Shown here piece after piece: positions 40,676 through 50,595 of a stretch of 64,000 nt of DNA. The first letter of the stretch is position 1, and the number at the start of each line of letters is the position of its first letter. The translations under genes and the position numbers were made by a program. Under the pieces are notes generated by a model. It had not been told where the DNA came from and made no database searches. It saw only the letters and a list, made by a program, of their open reading frames with translations. Origin of the DNA: Caballeronia sp. NK8 (GTDB lineage: Bacteria; Pseudomonadota; Gammaproteobacteria; Burkholderiales; Burkholderiaceae); assembly GCF_018408855.1 (NCBI RefSeq), contig NZ_AP024322.1, positions 1,674,001 through 1,738,000 of the forward strand, written 5' to 3'.

Positions 40676-42073
40676 ATGCGCGCGACGCCGACCCCGACCA
40701 GCACGACCGGCATGCTGAGCGACGTGCGCAGGATCGCCGCGCTCGCGTGGCCGGTGCTGATCGGCCAGCTTGCGGTGATCGCGTTCGGCGTGATCGATAC
40801 CGCGATGGTCGGCCGCTTCTCCGCCACCGATCTGGCCGCGCTCGGCCTCGGCGGCTCTGTCTATATCTCGGTGTATATCGGCCTCACGGGCATTCTGGTC
40901 GCGTTGCAGCCGATCGCCGGGCAACTGTTCGGCGCGGGCCGCGAAAGCGAGATTGGCGAAGAGACGCGTCAGGCGTTCTGGCTCGCCGCCGTGCTCGCCG
41001 TGATCGGCTTCGTGCTGCTGTTCCATCCCGAGCCGCTGCTGTCGCTCGCGAAGACGCCGCCCGCGCTGCACGACCGCACCGTCGACTATCTGCGGATTCT
41101 GTCGTTCGGCCTGCCCGCGAGCCTCGCGTTTCGCGTCTACAGTTCGCTCACCAACGCGGTCGGCAAACCCCGGCTCGTGATGTTTCTGCAAGTCGGCGGC
41201 CTGCTGCTCAAGTTTCCGCTCAACACCTGGTTCATCTTCGGCGGCGCGGGCTTCCCCGCGCTCGGCGGTCCGGGCTGCGCGCTCGCGAGCACGCTCATCA
41301 ACTGGGTGCTCGCGATCGTCGGCATGACGGTGCTCTTCAAGGTCGAGTTCTTCCGCCCGTTCGGCATCTTCTCGCGCTTCTGCTGGCCGGTCTGGCGGCG
41401 TCAGCTCGCGCTCCTGCGTCTCGGCATTCCGATGGGTCTCTCGTATCTCATCGAAGTGACCTCGTACACGTTCATGGCGCTCTTCATCTCGCGCTTCGGC
41501 ACGACCACGCTCGCCGGTCATCAGATCGCCGGCAATCTCGGCGCGGTGCTTTACATGACGCCGTTGTCGATCGGCATTGCGTCGTCGACGCTCGTGTCGC
41601 AGGCGCTCGGCGCCGGACGCTACGACGACGCGCGTTCGATCTCGCGTCACGGTATCGGCATGGCGTGCGTGCTGGCGCTCGCCTACGGCGTGCTTCTGAT
41701 CGCCGCGCGCGCTCACGTGATCGCGGCCTATACGCCCGATGCGGGCGTCATCGCCGCCGCGATGCCGCTCGTGCTCATCATCTTCTTCTATCACTTCTGC
41801 GACGCGCTGCAGATCACCACCGCGTTCATCCTGCGCGCGTACAAGGTGACGCTCGTGCCGACCGTGATCTACGCCATCGCGCTGTGGGGCATCGGGCTCG
41901 GCGGCGGCTATCTGCTCGGCTTCGACGTGGGCGGCGGCGTGCCCGAGTGGCTGCAGGGCGCGCGCGGTTTCTGGATCGCGAATTCGGCGAGTCTGGGTAT
42001 AGCGGGCGTCGGCCTGTTTCTCTACTGGCGGCGCGTGAGCGCGCGGCATCTGAACAAGGTCGATCCGACCTGA
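40676..42073 (+). CDS. MATE family exporter
   Basis: MATE proteins export cationic compounds in exchange for protons or sodium. The 465-residue product has 12 membrane helices in two halves; the first begins RRIAALAWPVLIGQLAVIAFGVIDTAMVG, a family hallmark, and the second has RLGIPMGLSYLIEVTSY. It is close to NorM/YdhE types. Substrate is unknown. It starts 5 bp after the glycosyltransferase gene and is followed 92 bp later by the alpha-2-macroglobulin gene. Confidence 0.93.
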   Translation: MRATPTPTSTTGMLSDVRRIAALAWPVLIGQLAVIAFGVIDTAMVGRFSATDLAALGLGGSVYISVYIGLTGILVALQPIAGQLFGAGRESEIGEETRQAFWLAAVLAVIGFVLLFHPEPLLSLAKTPPALHDRTVDYLRILSFGLPASLAFRVYSSLTNAVGKPRLVMFLQVGGLLLKFPLNTWFIFGGAGFPALGGPGCALASTLINWVLAIVGMTVLFKVEFFRPFGIFSRFCWPVWRRQLALLRLGIPMGLSYLIEVTSYTFMALFISRFGTTTLAGHQIAGNLGAVLYMTPLSIGIASSTLVSQALGAGRYDDARSISRHGIGMACVLALAYGVLLIAARAHVIAAYTPDAGVIAAAMPLVLIIFFYHFCDALQITTAFILRAYKVTLVPTVIYAIALWGIGLGGGYLLGFDVGGGVPEWLQGARGFWIANSASLGIAGVGLFLYWRRVSARHLNKVDPT

Positions 42074-42165
42074 TGTGTGGAAAAACATCATCGGCTCGCA
42101 TCATCGGAAAGACTGACGTAAGGCTCCAGTAGAATTTCGCGTCGAGGGAAACCCGGAGCGAGTGG

Positions 42166-45100
42166 ATGAGCCGCATTACAACGTCACAAAAAAAATGGAT
42201 TCTGGCCGCAACCACGCTGATCGCCGCGCTTGGTTTGAGCACCGCGCTGCATCGAGCCGATGCCGCGCGCATCGCCAGCGTGTCTCCGCAAGGCAAGGTC
42301 GCGCAAGTGCGGCAGGTCGTCGCCAAATTCGACGAACCGATGATCGCGTTCGGCAATGCGGCGGCGGGCGCGCCCGGCAAGCTCGCCTGTAGCGGTGCGA
42401 GCACGGCGGCGACCGCGGGCTCGGGCCGCTGGATTGACGCCAGAACCTGGGCGTTCGACTTCGAGCACGATCTGCCGCCCGGCGTGCGCTGCGCGCTCGA
42501 TCTCGCGGACGGCCTCAAGTCCGTCGCCGGCAACGCGCTTGGCGGCCCGCGCCACTTCGCGTTTCAGACGGGCGGACCGTTCGTCACGCGCATCATGCCG
42601 AGCTACGGCGACATCGAAGAGAATCAGGCCTTCGTGCTGCGGCTGAACGGCCCGGCTACGCAGGCTTCGGTGCTCGAACACGTCTGGTGCGAATCGAGCG
42701 CGCTCGGCAACCGCATTCCGGTGCGCGCGGTCGATGACGCCACACGCGCCGCCCTGCTCGACCATTTCAAGCTGCAAAAGGAAAGCGATCGCGTGCTTAC
42801 GCTCGCGTGCCAGCAAACGTTGCCGTCGGCGAGCAAAATGCAGCTCGTGTACGGCGCGGGCGTGACGGGGCAAAGCGGCATCGCCAACGACGTCGAGAAG
42901 CGCTTCGACTTCAACGTGCGCGAGCCCTTCACGGCGAACTTCTCCTGCGAGCGCGAGAACGCGAACGCGCCTTGCACGCCGCTGCGTCCGCTGCGCCTGA
43001 ACTTCAGCGCGCCGATCAGCCGCGCCGACGCGCAGAAGTTCGTGCTGCACGGGCCGAAGGGCAACGCGTCGCCTCGTTTCGATGCGACCGACAAGGACGC
43101 CGAAGTCAGCGCCGTCGAATTCGCCGCGCCGCTGCCCGAGCGCGCCGATCTCACCATCGACGCCCCCGCGAACCTGAAGGACGTCAGCGGCCGCGCGCTC
43201 GCCAACGCCGATCTCTTCCCGCTCAAGACCGCGACCGCGCCGATGCCGCCGCTCGCGAAGTTCTCATCGGGCACGTTCGGCATCATCGAGCGCTTCGCCG
43301 AACCGGACATGCCCGCGATGCTGCCGGTGACGCTGCGCCACGTCGAAGCGGATCTGCATGTGCAGGGCCTCGATTCGGGCACATCGCAGATCACGAAGCT
43401 CAAGCTCGACGCCGACCAGGACATCCGCCAGTGGATGCGCGCCGTCGATCTGTTTGATGGCGTCGCGATGCCGCGCTCGACCATCGAGGAGCGCATGCCG
43501 GCGATGCTGCGCAACGGCATCGCGCCGGTCGTCATCCCGAACAGCGACGGCTCGGTGTCCAAAGACCCGCAGATCGACATCCGTTCGCTGTCGATGCTGG
43601 CGAAGCAGCGCGGCGTCGAAACGCTCACCCTGCCCGCCGCCGATCCGAAAGCCTTGCGGCCATTCGAAGTCGTCGGCATTCCGCTCACGAAGCCGGGCTT
43701 CTATGTCGTCGAACTGAACTCGCCCGCGCTCGGCGCGTCGCTGCTCGGCAAACCTCAGGCGATGTACGTGCGCACGTCGGTGCTCGTCACCAATCTCGGC
43801 GTGCATTTCAAGCAGGGGCGCGAGAACAGCCTCGCGTGGGTCACGACGCTCGACAAGGGCAAGCCCGTGGCGAACGCGCAAGTGCGCGTGACCGACTGCA
43901 ACGGCGAGGAAATCGCCACCGCGAAAACCGACGCGCAAGGGCTCGCGAAGATCGGCAAGCCGCTCGTGGCCGCGCGCGAATGCAACGAGCACAGCCTCGC
44001 GTGGGGCGGCTTCTTCGTGTCGGCGCGCGTGAACGATTCCGTCACCGGGCCGGACATGGCGTTCGTGCTGTCGGACTGGAATCGCGGTATCGAATCGTGG
44101 CGCTTCAACGTGCCGACCGACATGAGCGCGACGCGCACGACGCGCGCCCATACGGTATTCGACCGCACGCTGCTGCGCGCGGGCGAAACCGTGTCGATGA
44201 AGCATCTGCTGCGCGTCGAAACGCTCGGCGGCTTCGCGTTCCCGGCGAGTTATCCGAGCCGCGTGACTATCCGCCACGTCGGCAGCGGCCAGACCTGGCA
44301 TCTGCCGCTCAAATGGGCGGCCGATCATAGTGCCGATTCGACCTTCACCGTGCCCGTCGCCGCGAAGCTCGGCGAATACAGCGTGACGCTCGACAACGGC
44401 GCGGCCGCGTCGAACGACGACGACAACGACGGCGACAACGACGGCGACAACGACAACGCCGTCACGCAGTCGTACGAATCGGGCAGTTTCCGTGTCGAGG
44501 AATTCCGCCTGCCGGTGTTCAAAGGCGCGATCACGGCCGGCGACGCGAAATCGCCCGGACTCGTCGGCGCGCAGGAAGCGGCCGTCGCGGTGCGGCTCGA
44601 ATACGTGCAGGGCGGACCGGCGTCGAATCTGCCGGTGCAGGTTTCCGCGCTCGTGCGCGACACAGCGCCGGCGTTTGCTTCTCAGTACGAGGCGTTCAGC
44701 TTTGCGCCCTATCGCAAACCGGCGAACGACGGTGCAAGCGCGCCCGCCGAAGACGAAGACAGCGAACAGCAGGACAACGCGACGACGAAGCTCATCGCGG
44801 ACAAACTGCGCGTGACGCTCGATCGCGACGGCGTCGGCAAGGTCACGGTGAAGCCGCTGCCGGCGGTCGAATCGCCGAAGCGTCTCGCACTCGAAGCGAG
44901 CTTCGCTGATCCGAACGGCGAGATCCAGACCATCAGCGGCAGCGCGACGCTCTGGCCGGCCGCGGTCGCCGTCGGCGTGAAGGCGGGGCATTGGGTGTCG
45001 GTCGGCGGCGCGCTGCCGGTGCAGGCCATCGCGCTCGATTTGCAGGGCAAGCCGCGCGCGGGCGTATCGGTCGATATCAAGGCCGTCGCACGCGTGATGT

Positions 45101-48100
45101 CGAGTTCGAGGAAACGCATGGTCGGCGGCTTCTATGCGTACGACAACCACACCGAGATCAAGGATCTCGGCACGCTGTGCAGCGGCAAGAGCGACGATCA
45201 CGGCATCGTCTCCTGCGACGCAAACCTGAAAGAACCGGGCAACGTCGATCTGATCGCGGTCGCCAAAGACGGCGACGGCCGCGCGGCCAACGCGAGCACG
45301 TCGGTCTGGGTCACGCGCCAGGACGAGTTGTGGTTCGGCGGCGAGAACACCGATCGCATCGACGTCTTGCCCGAAAAAACCAGCTACGAACCCGGCGAGA
45401 CCGCGCGCTTTCAGGTACGCATGCCGTTCCGCTCGGCGACGGCGCTCGTCGCGGTCGAGCGTGAAGGCATCGTAGAGACGCGGGTCGTCGAACTGAACGG
45501 AAAGGACCCGACCGTCGAGCTGAAGGTCGAGGAAACCTGGGGGCCGAACGTCTACGTGTCGGTGCTCGCGTTGCGCGGACGCATCCGCGAGGTGCCGTGG
45601 TATTCGTTCTTCACCTGGGGATGGAAGGCACCGGTCGAATGGGCGCGCGCGTTCTGGTACGAAGGCCGGCAGTATCAGGCGCCGACGCCGCTCGTCGATC
45701 TGTCGAAGCCCGCGTTCCGTTACGGGCTCGCCTCGATCAAGGTCGGCACGGCGGCGCACCGGCTCGCCGTCAACGTAAGTCCGGACGCGAAGTCGTACAA
45801 GGTGAGAAGCCGCGCGCACGTCAAGGTCAAGGTCGCGCTGCCCGACGGCAAGCCCGCGCCGGCCGGCACGCAGATTGCCGTCGCAGCCGTCGATGAAGCG
45901 CTGCTCGAACTGATGCCGAACCGAAGCTGGGACGTGCTCGACGCGATGCTGCAGCAGCGCGCCTACGGCGTCGAGACGGCGACCGCGCAGATGGAGATCA
46001 TTGGGCGGCGTCACTTCGGACGCAAGGCGGTGCCCGCGGGCGGCGGCGGCGGACACAGCGCGACGCGCGAGCTGTTCGACACGCTGCTGCTGTGGAATCC
46101 GCGCGTCACGCTCGATGCGAAGGGCGAAGCCACCGTCGACGTACCGCTGAACGACGCGCTCACGCGCTTTCGGATCGTCGCAGTCGCGGCGGTCGGCGCG
46201 GGGCAGTTCGGCACCGGCAGCGCATCGATTCAAAGCACGCAGGACTTGCAGCTGATCTCGGGATTGCCGCCGCTCGTGCGCGTCGGCGATGCGTTCCGCG
46301 CGCAGTTCACGCTGCGCAACACGACCGCGCGGACGATGCGCGTCGTCGTCGCGCCGCGCGCCGGTTCGCTCGCGCTCGACGCGCGCACGGTGGAGCTTGC
46401 GCCGGAATCGTCGCAGGAAGTGGCCTGGGACGTGACGACGCCGGATGTCCTCGGCGCCAATTCCTCCGCGAGTCTCGCATGGGAAGTCAGCGCGGCAGAA
46501 CAGGCCGCGCCCAAGGCAAGCGACGCCGTGAAGCTGACGCAGAAAGTCGTCGCGGCGATTCCCGTCACCGTGCAGCAGGCGACGATCACGCAGGTCGACG
46601 GCACCTTCGCGCTGCCCGTCGCGCCGCCCGCCGACGCAAGCAAATCGGGCGATGGCGCCGTGCGCGGCGGCATCGCGGTGTCCTTGCAGCCGAAGCTCGC
46701 GGACGGTCTGCCCGGCGTGCGCCGCTGGTTCGAGCGCTATCCGTACAATTGCCTCGAGCAGCAAACCTCGCGCGCGCTCGGCCTGATGGACGCCGCGCAA
46801 TGGCAAGGCGTGCTCACGAAGATGCCGTCGTATCTCGACCGCGACGGCCTCGCGAACTACTTCCCGCCTGCTGACGACGAACGTCCGACCGGCAGCCCCG
46901 CCCTCACCGCGTATCTGCTCGCCGTCAGCGACGAAGCCGCGAAACAGGACAGCCGCTTCGCCCTGCCCGCCGATCTGCGCAATCAGATGGCGGCAGGCCT
47001 CGCGAATTTCGTCGACGGCAAGCTCGAACGCAAGTTCTGGACGCCACGCAACGATCGCGACTTCGAGAAGCTCGCGGCCATCGAGGCGCTGTCGCGCTAC
47101 GGCCTCGCGCAGCCGCGCATGCTCGGCTCGATCACGATCGCGCCGGACCAGTGGCCGACATCGGCGGTGCTCGATTACTACGCGATCCTCTCGCGCGTCG
47201 ATGGCATTCCGAATCGCGACGAGAAGCGCGCGCAGGCGGAGCAGATCATCCGCGCGCGCCTGACGTATCAGGGCACGCGCCTCACGTTCTCGACCGAGCG
47301 CGACGACGATCTCTGGTGGCTCATGACCAGCGCCGAGACCAACGCCGCGCGCACCGCGCTCATTTTCGCGGACGCGCCGGGCTGGAAGGACGAGATGCCG
47401 CGCGTCGTCGCGGGTCTGCTGGCGTTGCAGAAGAACGGCGCGTGGCAGACGACGACCGCCAATCTGTGGGGCGCGCTGGCGGTCGGACGGTTCTCACGCC
47501 TGTTCGAGAGCACGCCGGTCACGGGTCATACGTCGATTCAGCTCGGCACTTCGACGCAAGGTGTGAACTGGAGCGCGCCTGCATCGAATGCGCCCGCTTC
47601 GGCCACGTCCGTGACGAAAACCGCGAGCGTGCGCAGCGTCATGCTGCCGTGGAGCACCGGTTCGCTCACGCTGACGCAGGACGGCACGGGCAAACCGTGG
47701 GCGACAATCGAAAGTCTCGCGGCCGTCGCGCTCAAGGCGCCGTTCGCGGCGGGCTATCGCATCGCGAAGACCGTCACGCCGATCGACCCTGCCGTGAAGG
47801 GCGTGCTCTCGCGCGGCGACATCGTGCGCGTGCATCTCGACATCGACGCGCAAAGCGACATGACCTGGGTGGTCGTCAACGATCCGATTCCCGCGGGCGC
47901 GACGATACTCGGCTCCGGTCTCGGCCGCGACTCCGAAGCCGCGACATCGGGCGAGAAGCAGGATCGCGGCGCGTGGCCTGCGTTCGTCGAACGTGGCTTC
48001 GAGGGCTATCGCGCGTATTACGACTATCTGCCGAAGGGCAAGCTGACGGTCGAATACACGATGCGGCTGAACAATCCCGGCACCTTCGGCCTGCCGCCGA

Positions 48101-48186
48101 CGCGCGTCGAAGCGCTTTACGCGCCCTCGACGTTCGGCGCGCTGCCGAACGCGGCGGTGACCGTGCAGCCGTCGCCCGCGAAGTGA
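42166..48186 (+). CDS. yfhM: Bacterial alpha-2-macroglobulin with thioester motif
   Basis: Bacterial alpha-2-macroglobulins trap proteases in the periplasm and are thought to protect the cell together with PBP1C. This 2006-residue product has an export signal (hydrophobic residues 11-26), several macroglobulin beta domains, an alpha-2-macroglobulin domain with LLWNPRVTLDAKGEATVDVPLND, the thioester CLEQ (residues 1529-1532) in the alpha-helical toroid and a C-terminal receptor-like domain. Unlike the E. coli protein there is no lipobox: the first Cys is residue 75. Residues 750-764 are an Asp/Asn/Gly repeat. GGAG precedes the ATG. pbpC starts 4 bp after the stop. Confidence 0.93.
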   Translation: MSRITTSQKKWILAATTLIAALGLSTALHRADAARIASVSPQGKVAQVRQVVAKFDEPMIAFGNAAAGAPGKLACSGASTAATAGSGRWIDARTWAFDFEHDLPPGVRCALDLADGLKSVAGNALGGPRHFAFQTGGPFVTRIMPSYGDIEENQAFVLRLNGPATQASVLEHVWCESSALGNRIPVRAVDDATRAALLDHFKLQKESDRVLTLACQQTLPSASKMQLVYGAGVTGQSGIANDVEKRFDFNVREPFTANFSCERENANAPCTPLRPLRLNFSAPISRADAQKFVLHGPKGNASPRFDATDKDAEVSAVEFAAPLPERADLTIDAPANLKDVSGRALANADLFPLKTATAPMPPLAKFSSGTFGIIERFAEPDMPAMLPVTLRHVEADLHVQGLDSGTSQITKLKLDADQDIRQWMRAVDLFDGVAMPRSTIEERMPAMLRNGIAPVVIPNSDGSVSKDPQIDIRSLSMLAKQRGVETLTLPAADPKALRPFEVVGIPLTKPGFYVVELNSPALGASLLGKPQAMYVRTSVLVTNLGVHFKQGRENSLAWVTTLDKGKPVANAQVRVTDCNGEEIATAKTDAQGLAKIGKPLVAARECNEHSLAWGGFFVSARVNDSVTGPDMAFVLSDWNRGIESWRFNVPTDMSATRTTRAHTVFDRTLLRAGETVSMKHLLRVETLGGFAFPASYPSRVTIRHVGSGQTWHLPLKWAADHSADSTFTVPVAAKLGEYSVTLDNGAAASNDDDNDGDNDGDNDNAVTQSYESGSFRVEEFRLPVFKGAITAGDAKSPGLVGAQEAAVAVRLEYVQGGPASNLPVQVSALVRDTAPAFASQYEAFSFAPYRKPANDGASAPAEDEDSEQQDNATTKLIADKLRVTLDRDGVGKVTVKPLPAVESPKRLALEASFADPNGEIQTISGSATLWPAAVAVGVKAGHWVSVGGALPVQAIALDLQGKPRAGVSVDIKAVARVMSSSRKRMVGGFYAYDNHTEIKDLGTLCSGKSDDHGIVSCDANLKEPGNVDLIAVAKDGDGRAANASTSVWVTRQDELWFGGENTDRIDVLPEKTSYEPGETARFQVRMPFRSATALVAVEREGIVETRVVELNGKDPTVELKVEETWGPNVYVSVLALRGRIREVPWYSFFTWGWKAPVEWARAFWYEGRQYQAPTPLVDLSKPAFRYGLASIKVGTAAHRLAVNVSPDAKSYKVRSRAHVKVKVALPDGKPAPAGTQIAVAAVDEALLELMPNRSWDVLDAMLQQRAYGVETATAQMEIIGRRHFGRKAVPAGGGGGHSATRELFDTLLLWNPRVTLDAKGEATVDVPLNDALTRFRIVAVAAVGAGQFGTGSASIQSTQDLQLISGLPPLVRVGDAFRAQFTLRNTTARTMRVVVAPRAGSLALDARTVELAPESSQEVAWDVTTPDVLGANSSASLAWEVSAAEQAAPKASDAVKLTQKVVAAIPVTVQQATITQVDGTFALPVAPPADASKSGDGAVRGGIAVSLQPKLADGLPGVRRWFERYPYNCLEQQTSRALGLMDAAQWQGVLTKMPSYLDRDGLANYFPPADDERPTGSPALTAYLLAVSDEAAKQDSRFALPADLRNQMAAGLANFVDGKLERKFWTPRNDRDFEKLAAIEALSRYGLAQPRMLGSITIAPDQWPTSAVLDYYAILSRVDGIPNRDEKRAQAEQIIRARLTYQGTRLTFSTERDDDLWWLMTSAETNAARTALIFADAPGWKDEMPRVVAGLLALQKNGAWQTTTANLWGALAVGRFSRLFESTPVTGHTSIQLGTSTQGVNWSAPASNAPASATSVTKTASVRSVMLPWSTGSLTLTQDGTGKPWATIESLAAVALKAPFAAGYRIAKTVTPIDPAVKGVLSRGDIVRVHLDIDAQSDMTWVVVNDPIPAGATILGSGLGRDSEAATSGEKQDRGAWPAFVERGFEGYRAYYDYLPKGKLTVEYTMRLNNPGTFGLPPTRVEALYAPSTFGALPNAAVTVQPSPAK
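44413..44457 (+). repeat. 12-bp tandem repeat encoding Asp/Asn/Gly in the alpha-2-macroglobulin
   Basis: About two and a half to three copies of a 12-bp unit (AACGACGGCGAC) encode residues 750-764, NDDDNDGDNDGDNDN. The run sits between two beta domains and resembles calcium-binding Asp-rich loops. Tandem copies of whole codons allow length change without loss of frame. Confidence 0.85.
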
Positions 48187-48190
48187 CGTC

Positions 48191-50398
48191 ATGAGACGCG
48201 CCGCCTGCCTCGTCATCGCCTGCGCTCTGTCGGCGGCGGCGCACGCGTCGCCGAACTTCGACGAGGTGCGGGCGAAGTGGCGCAGCTCGGACTGGGTGCT
48301 GCTCGCGCGCGACGGCGAGCCGCTTGCCCGCACGCGCGTCGATACGAGCGCGCGGCGCGGCGACTGGGTCGCGCTGTCGGATGTGTCGCCGGCGTTGCGC
48401 GAGGCGATCGTCGTATCGGAAGACAAGCGCTTCTACGAACACGCCGGCGTCGACTGGCGTGGCGCGGCCGCGGCTGCATGGGGCAATCTGTGGAACACGC
48501 GCACGCGCGGCGCATCGACGGTGACGATGCAGCTCGACGGCCTCATCGATGCCGGCAAGCCAGCAGGCCGGCGCTCGATCGGCGAAAAGGCCGGCCAGAC
48601 GATCGGCGCGCTGTGGCTCGAACGCAGCTGGCGCAAGGATCAGATTCTCGAGGCGTATCTGAATCTCGTGCCGTTTCGCGGCGAGATCGTCGGCTTGTCG
48701 GCGCTCTCGCAGACGCTGTTCGGCAAGGCGCCGTCAGGTCTCGACGAACGCGAAGCCGCGCTCGCCGCCGCGCTCGTGCGCGCGCCGAATGCGCCGTATC
48801 CGAAAGTCGCCGCGCGAACCTGCGCGATCCTGCGCGACATGCAGACGCTGCACGGCACGCGCGGCGTCGATCCATGCGTCAATCTGGGCAGCTATGTCCA
48901 GCTCACGCTCACGCGCACGGCGTCCGCCCCCGCCTTCGCTCAAGGAGATGCCGCGCTCGCGCCGCATCTCGCGCGACGCATCGCGAACGAAGTGCATCCG
49001 GCGGCAGGCGCGCGCGTGCGCTCCACGCTCGACGCCCGCCTGCAACGCTTCGCCCGCGATACGCTCGCGCGCACGCTCGCCGAACTGAACGCGCGCGCGC
49101 ATCCGCGCAACGTGCACGACGCGGCGGCGGTCGTGATCGACAACCGTTCGGGCGATGTGCTCGCGTGGGTCGGCTCGGCGGGCGGTCTGTCGAACGCGCC
49201 GGAAGTCGATGCCGCGCTGGCCGCGCGTCAGGCGGGCTCGACGCTCAAACCCTTCCTCTATGCGCAGGCCATCGACGAGAAGCGCGTCACCGCCGCCACC
49301 CTGCTCGACGACGCCCCGCTCGATCTGGCGACCGGCGGCGGCCTCTACATCCCGCAGAACTACGATCACGATTTCAAGGGCTGGGTGAGCGTGCGCACCG
49401 CGCTGGGTTCCTCGCTGAACGTGCCCGCGGTGCGTACGCTCGTGATGGTGACGCCGCATCGTTTCGCGAAGACGCTCGTCGCACTCGGCCTGCCGCTGAC
49501 GCAGGCGGGCGATTACTACGGCTTCAGCCTCGCGCTCGGCAGCGCGGATGTCACGCTGGCGACGCTGACCAACGCGTACCGCACGCTTGCGAACGGCGGT
49601 ATCGCGCGGCCGTTCTTCGATCTCATGCAGGATCGTCCCGCGCCCGCGGGCACCCGCATCTTCAGCCCCGAAGCGAGCTTCATCGTCACGGACATCCTCG
49701 CCGACAACAACGCGCGCACGCGCACCTTCGGCTTCGACAGCGTGCTCGCGACGCGCACCTTCAGCGCGGTAAAGACCGGCACCAGCAAGGACATGCGCGA
49801 CAACTGGGCGGTCGGTTTCACCTCGCGTTATAGCGTGGGCGTCTGGGTCGGCAATGCCGACGGCGCGCCGATGTGGGACGTTTCAGGCGTGACCGGCGCC
49901 GCGCCCGCGTGGAACGCGATCGTCAACTATCTGAACCGGCGATCGGATAGCCGTCCGCCGCAAACGCCATCGGGCGTCGTGACGACCCGCGTCACGTATC
50001 AGAACGAGATCGAGCCGGCGCGCAACGAATGGTTCGTGCGCGGCACGCAGATGAGCGCCATCGGCCTCACGTCCCATGCGGCGGAGGCCGCGCGCGGCGC
50101 GCAACCCGACGCGAAGGCGGCACGCATCGGCGCGCCGACGAACGGCACGATCTTCGCGCTCGATCCGGATATTCCGCCCGCGCGGCAACGCGTGTGGTTC
50201 GAGCGCGTCGACAGCGGCGCGCGCCTCGCGTGGCGGCTCGACGGCAAATCCTATGGCCACGACGCCCGCGCGGCGTGGCTGCCGTGGCCGGGCCGTCACG
50301 TGCTGGAACTGGTCGACTCGAAAGGCGAAGTCGTCGATCAGGTCGGCTTCGAGGTGCGCGGCGCGTTTGCGAAGACGCCCGCCGGTGCGCTCCGGTGA
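48191..50398 (+). CDS. pbpC: Penicillin-binding protein 1C
   Basis: PBP1C is a bifunctional peptidoglycan synthase partnered with bacterial alpha-2-macroglobulin. The 735-residue product has the glycosyltransferase domain (catalytic Glu77 in SEDKRFYEH; TVTMQL; RSWRKDQILEAYLNLVPFRG), the transpeptidase domain (Ser350-T-L-Lys353, SSLNVPAV, KTGTS at 528-532) and the C-terminal BiPBP_C domain (about 650-735). The N-terminus MRRAACLVIACALSAAAHA looks like a cleavable signal instead of the membrane anchor usual in the family. It starts 4 bp after the yfhM stop. Confidence 0.94.
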   Translation: MRRAACLVIACALSAAAHASPNFDEVRAKWRSSDWVLLARDGEPLARTRVDTSARRGDWVALSDVSPALREAIVVSEDKRFYEHAGVDWRGAAAAAWGNLWNTRTRGASTVTMQLDGLIDAGKPAGRRSIGEKAGQTIGALWLERSWRKDQILEAYLNLVPFRGEIVGLSALSQTLFGKAPSGLDEREAALAAALVRAPNAPYPKVAARTCAILRDMQTLHGTRGVDPCVNLGSYVQLTLTRTASAPAFAQGDAALAPHLARRIANEVHPAAGARVRSTLDARLQRFARDTLARTLAELNARAHPRNVHDAAAVVIDNRSGDVLAWVGSAGGLSNAPEVDAALAARQAGSTLKPFLYAQAIDEKRVTAATLLDDAPLDLATGGGLYIPQNYDHDFKGWVSVRTALGSSLNVPAVRTLVMVTPHRFAKTLVALGLPLTQAGDYYGFSLALGSADVTLATLTNAYRTLANGGIARPFFDLMQDRPAPAGTRIFSPEASFIVTDILADNNARTRTFGFDSVLATRTFSAVKTGTSKDMRDNWAVGFTSRYSVGVWVGNADGAPMWDVSGVTGAAPAWNAIVNYLNRRSDSRPPQTPSGVVTTRVTYQNEIEPARNEWFVRGTQMSAIGLTSHAAEAARGAQPDAKAARIGAPTNGTIFALDPDIPPARQRVWFERVDSGARLAWRLDGKSYGHDARAAWLPWPGRHVLELVDSKGEVVDQVGFEVRGAFAKTPAGALR

Positions 50399-50595
50399 GA
50401 GACTAAATCGCAACGTCATCCGTCCGGCGTTTCGCAGCGTTAAAGATTGTGCGGAAGCGCGGTGCGCGCGGCGGGGTCGTGCACAATGCGAACCGTCATC
50501 GTTCGTGCCGGCTTTTTGCCCTATGCTTAACGGCATCTTCCCAATCGGCCCGAACTTATCGATTCATCCTTTCTCACCAAGCCTGGAGTGCCGTC

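Noticed and set aside
43264..46806. Long open frame on the minus strand across the alpha-2-macroglobulin gene
   Set aside because: It is a mirror frame caused by high GC; composition is Arg/Ala/His-rich with no domain, and the plus-strand gene has clear family motifs.
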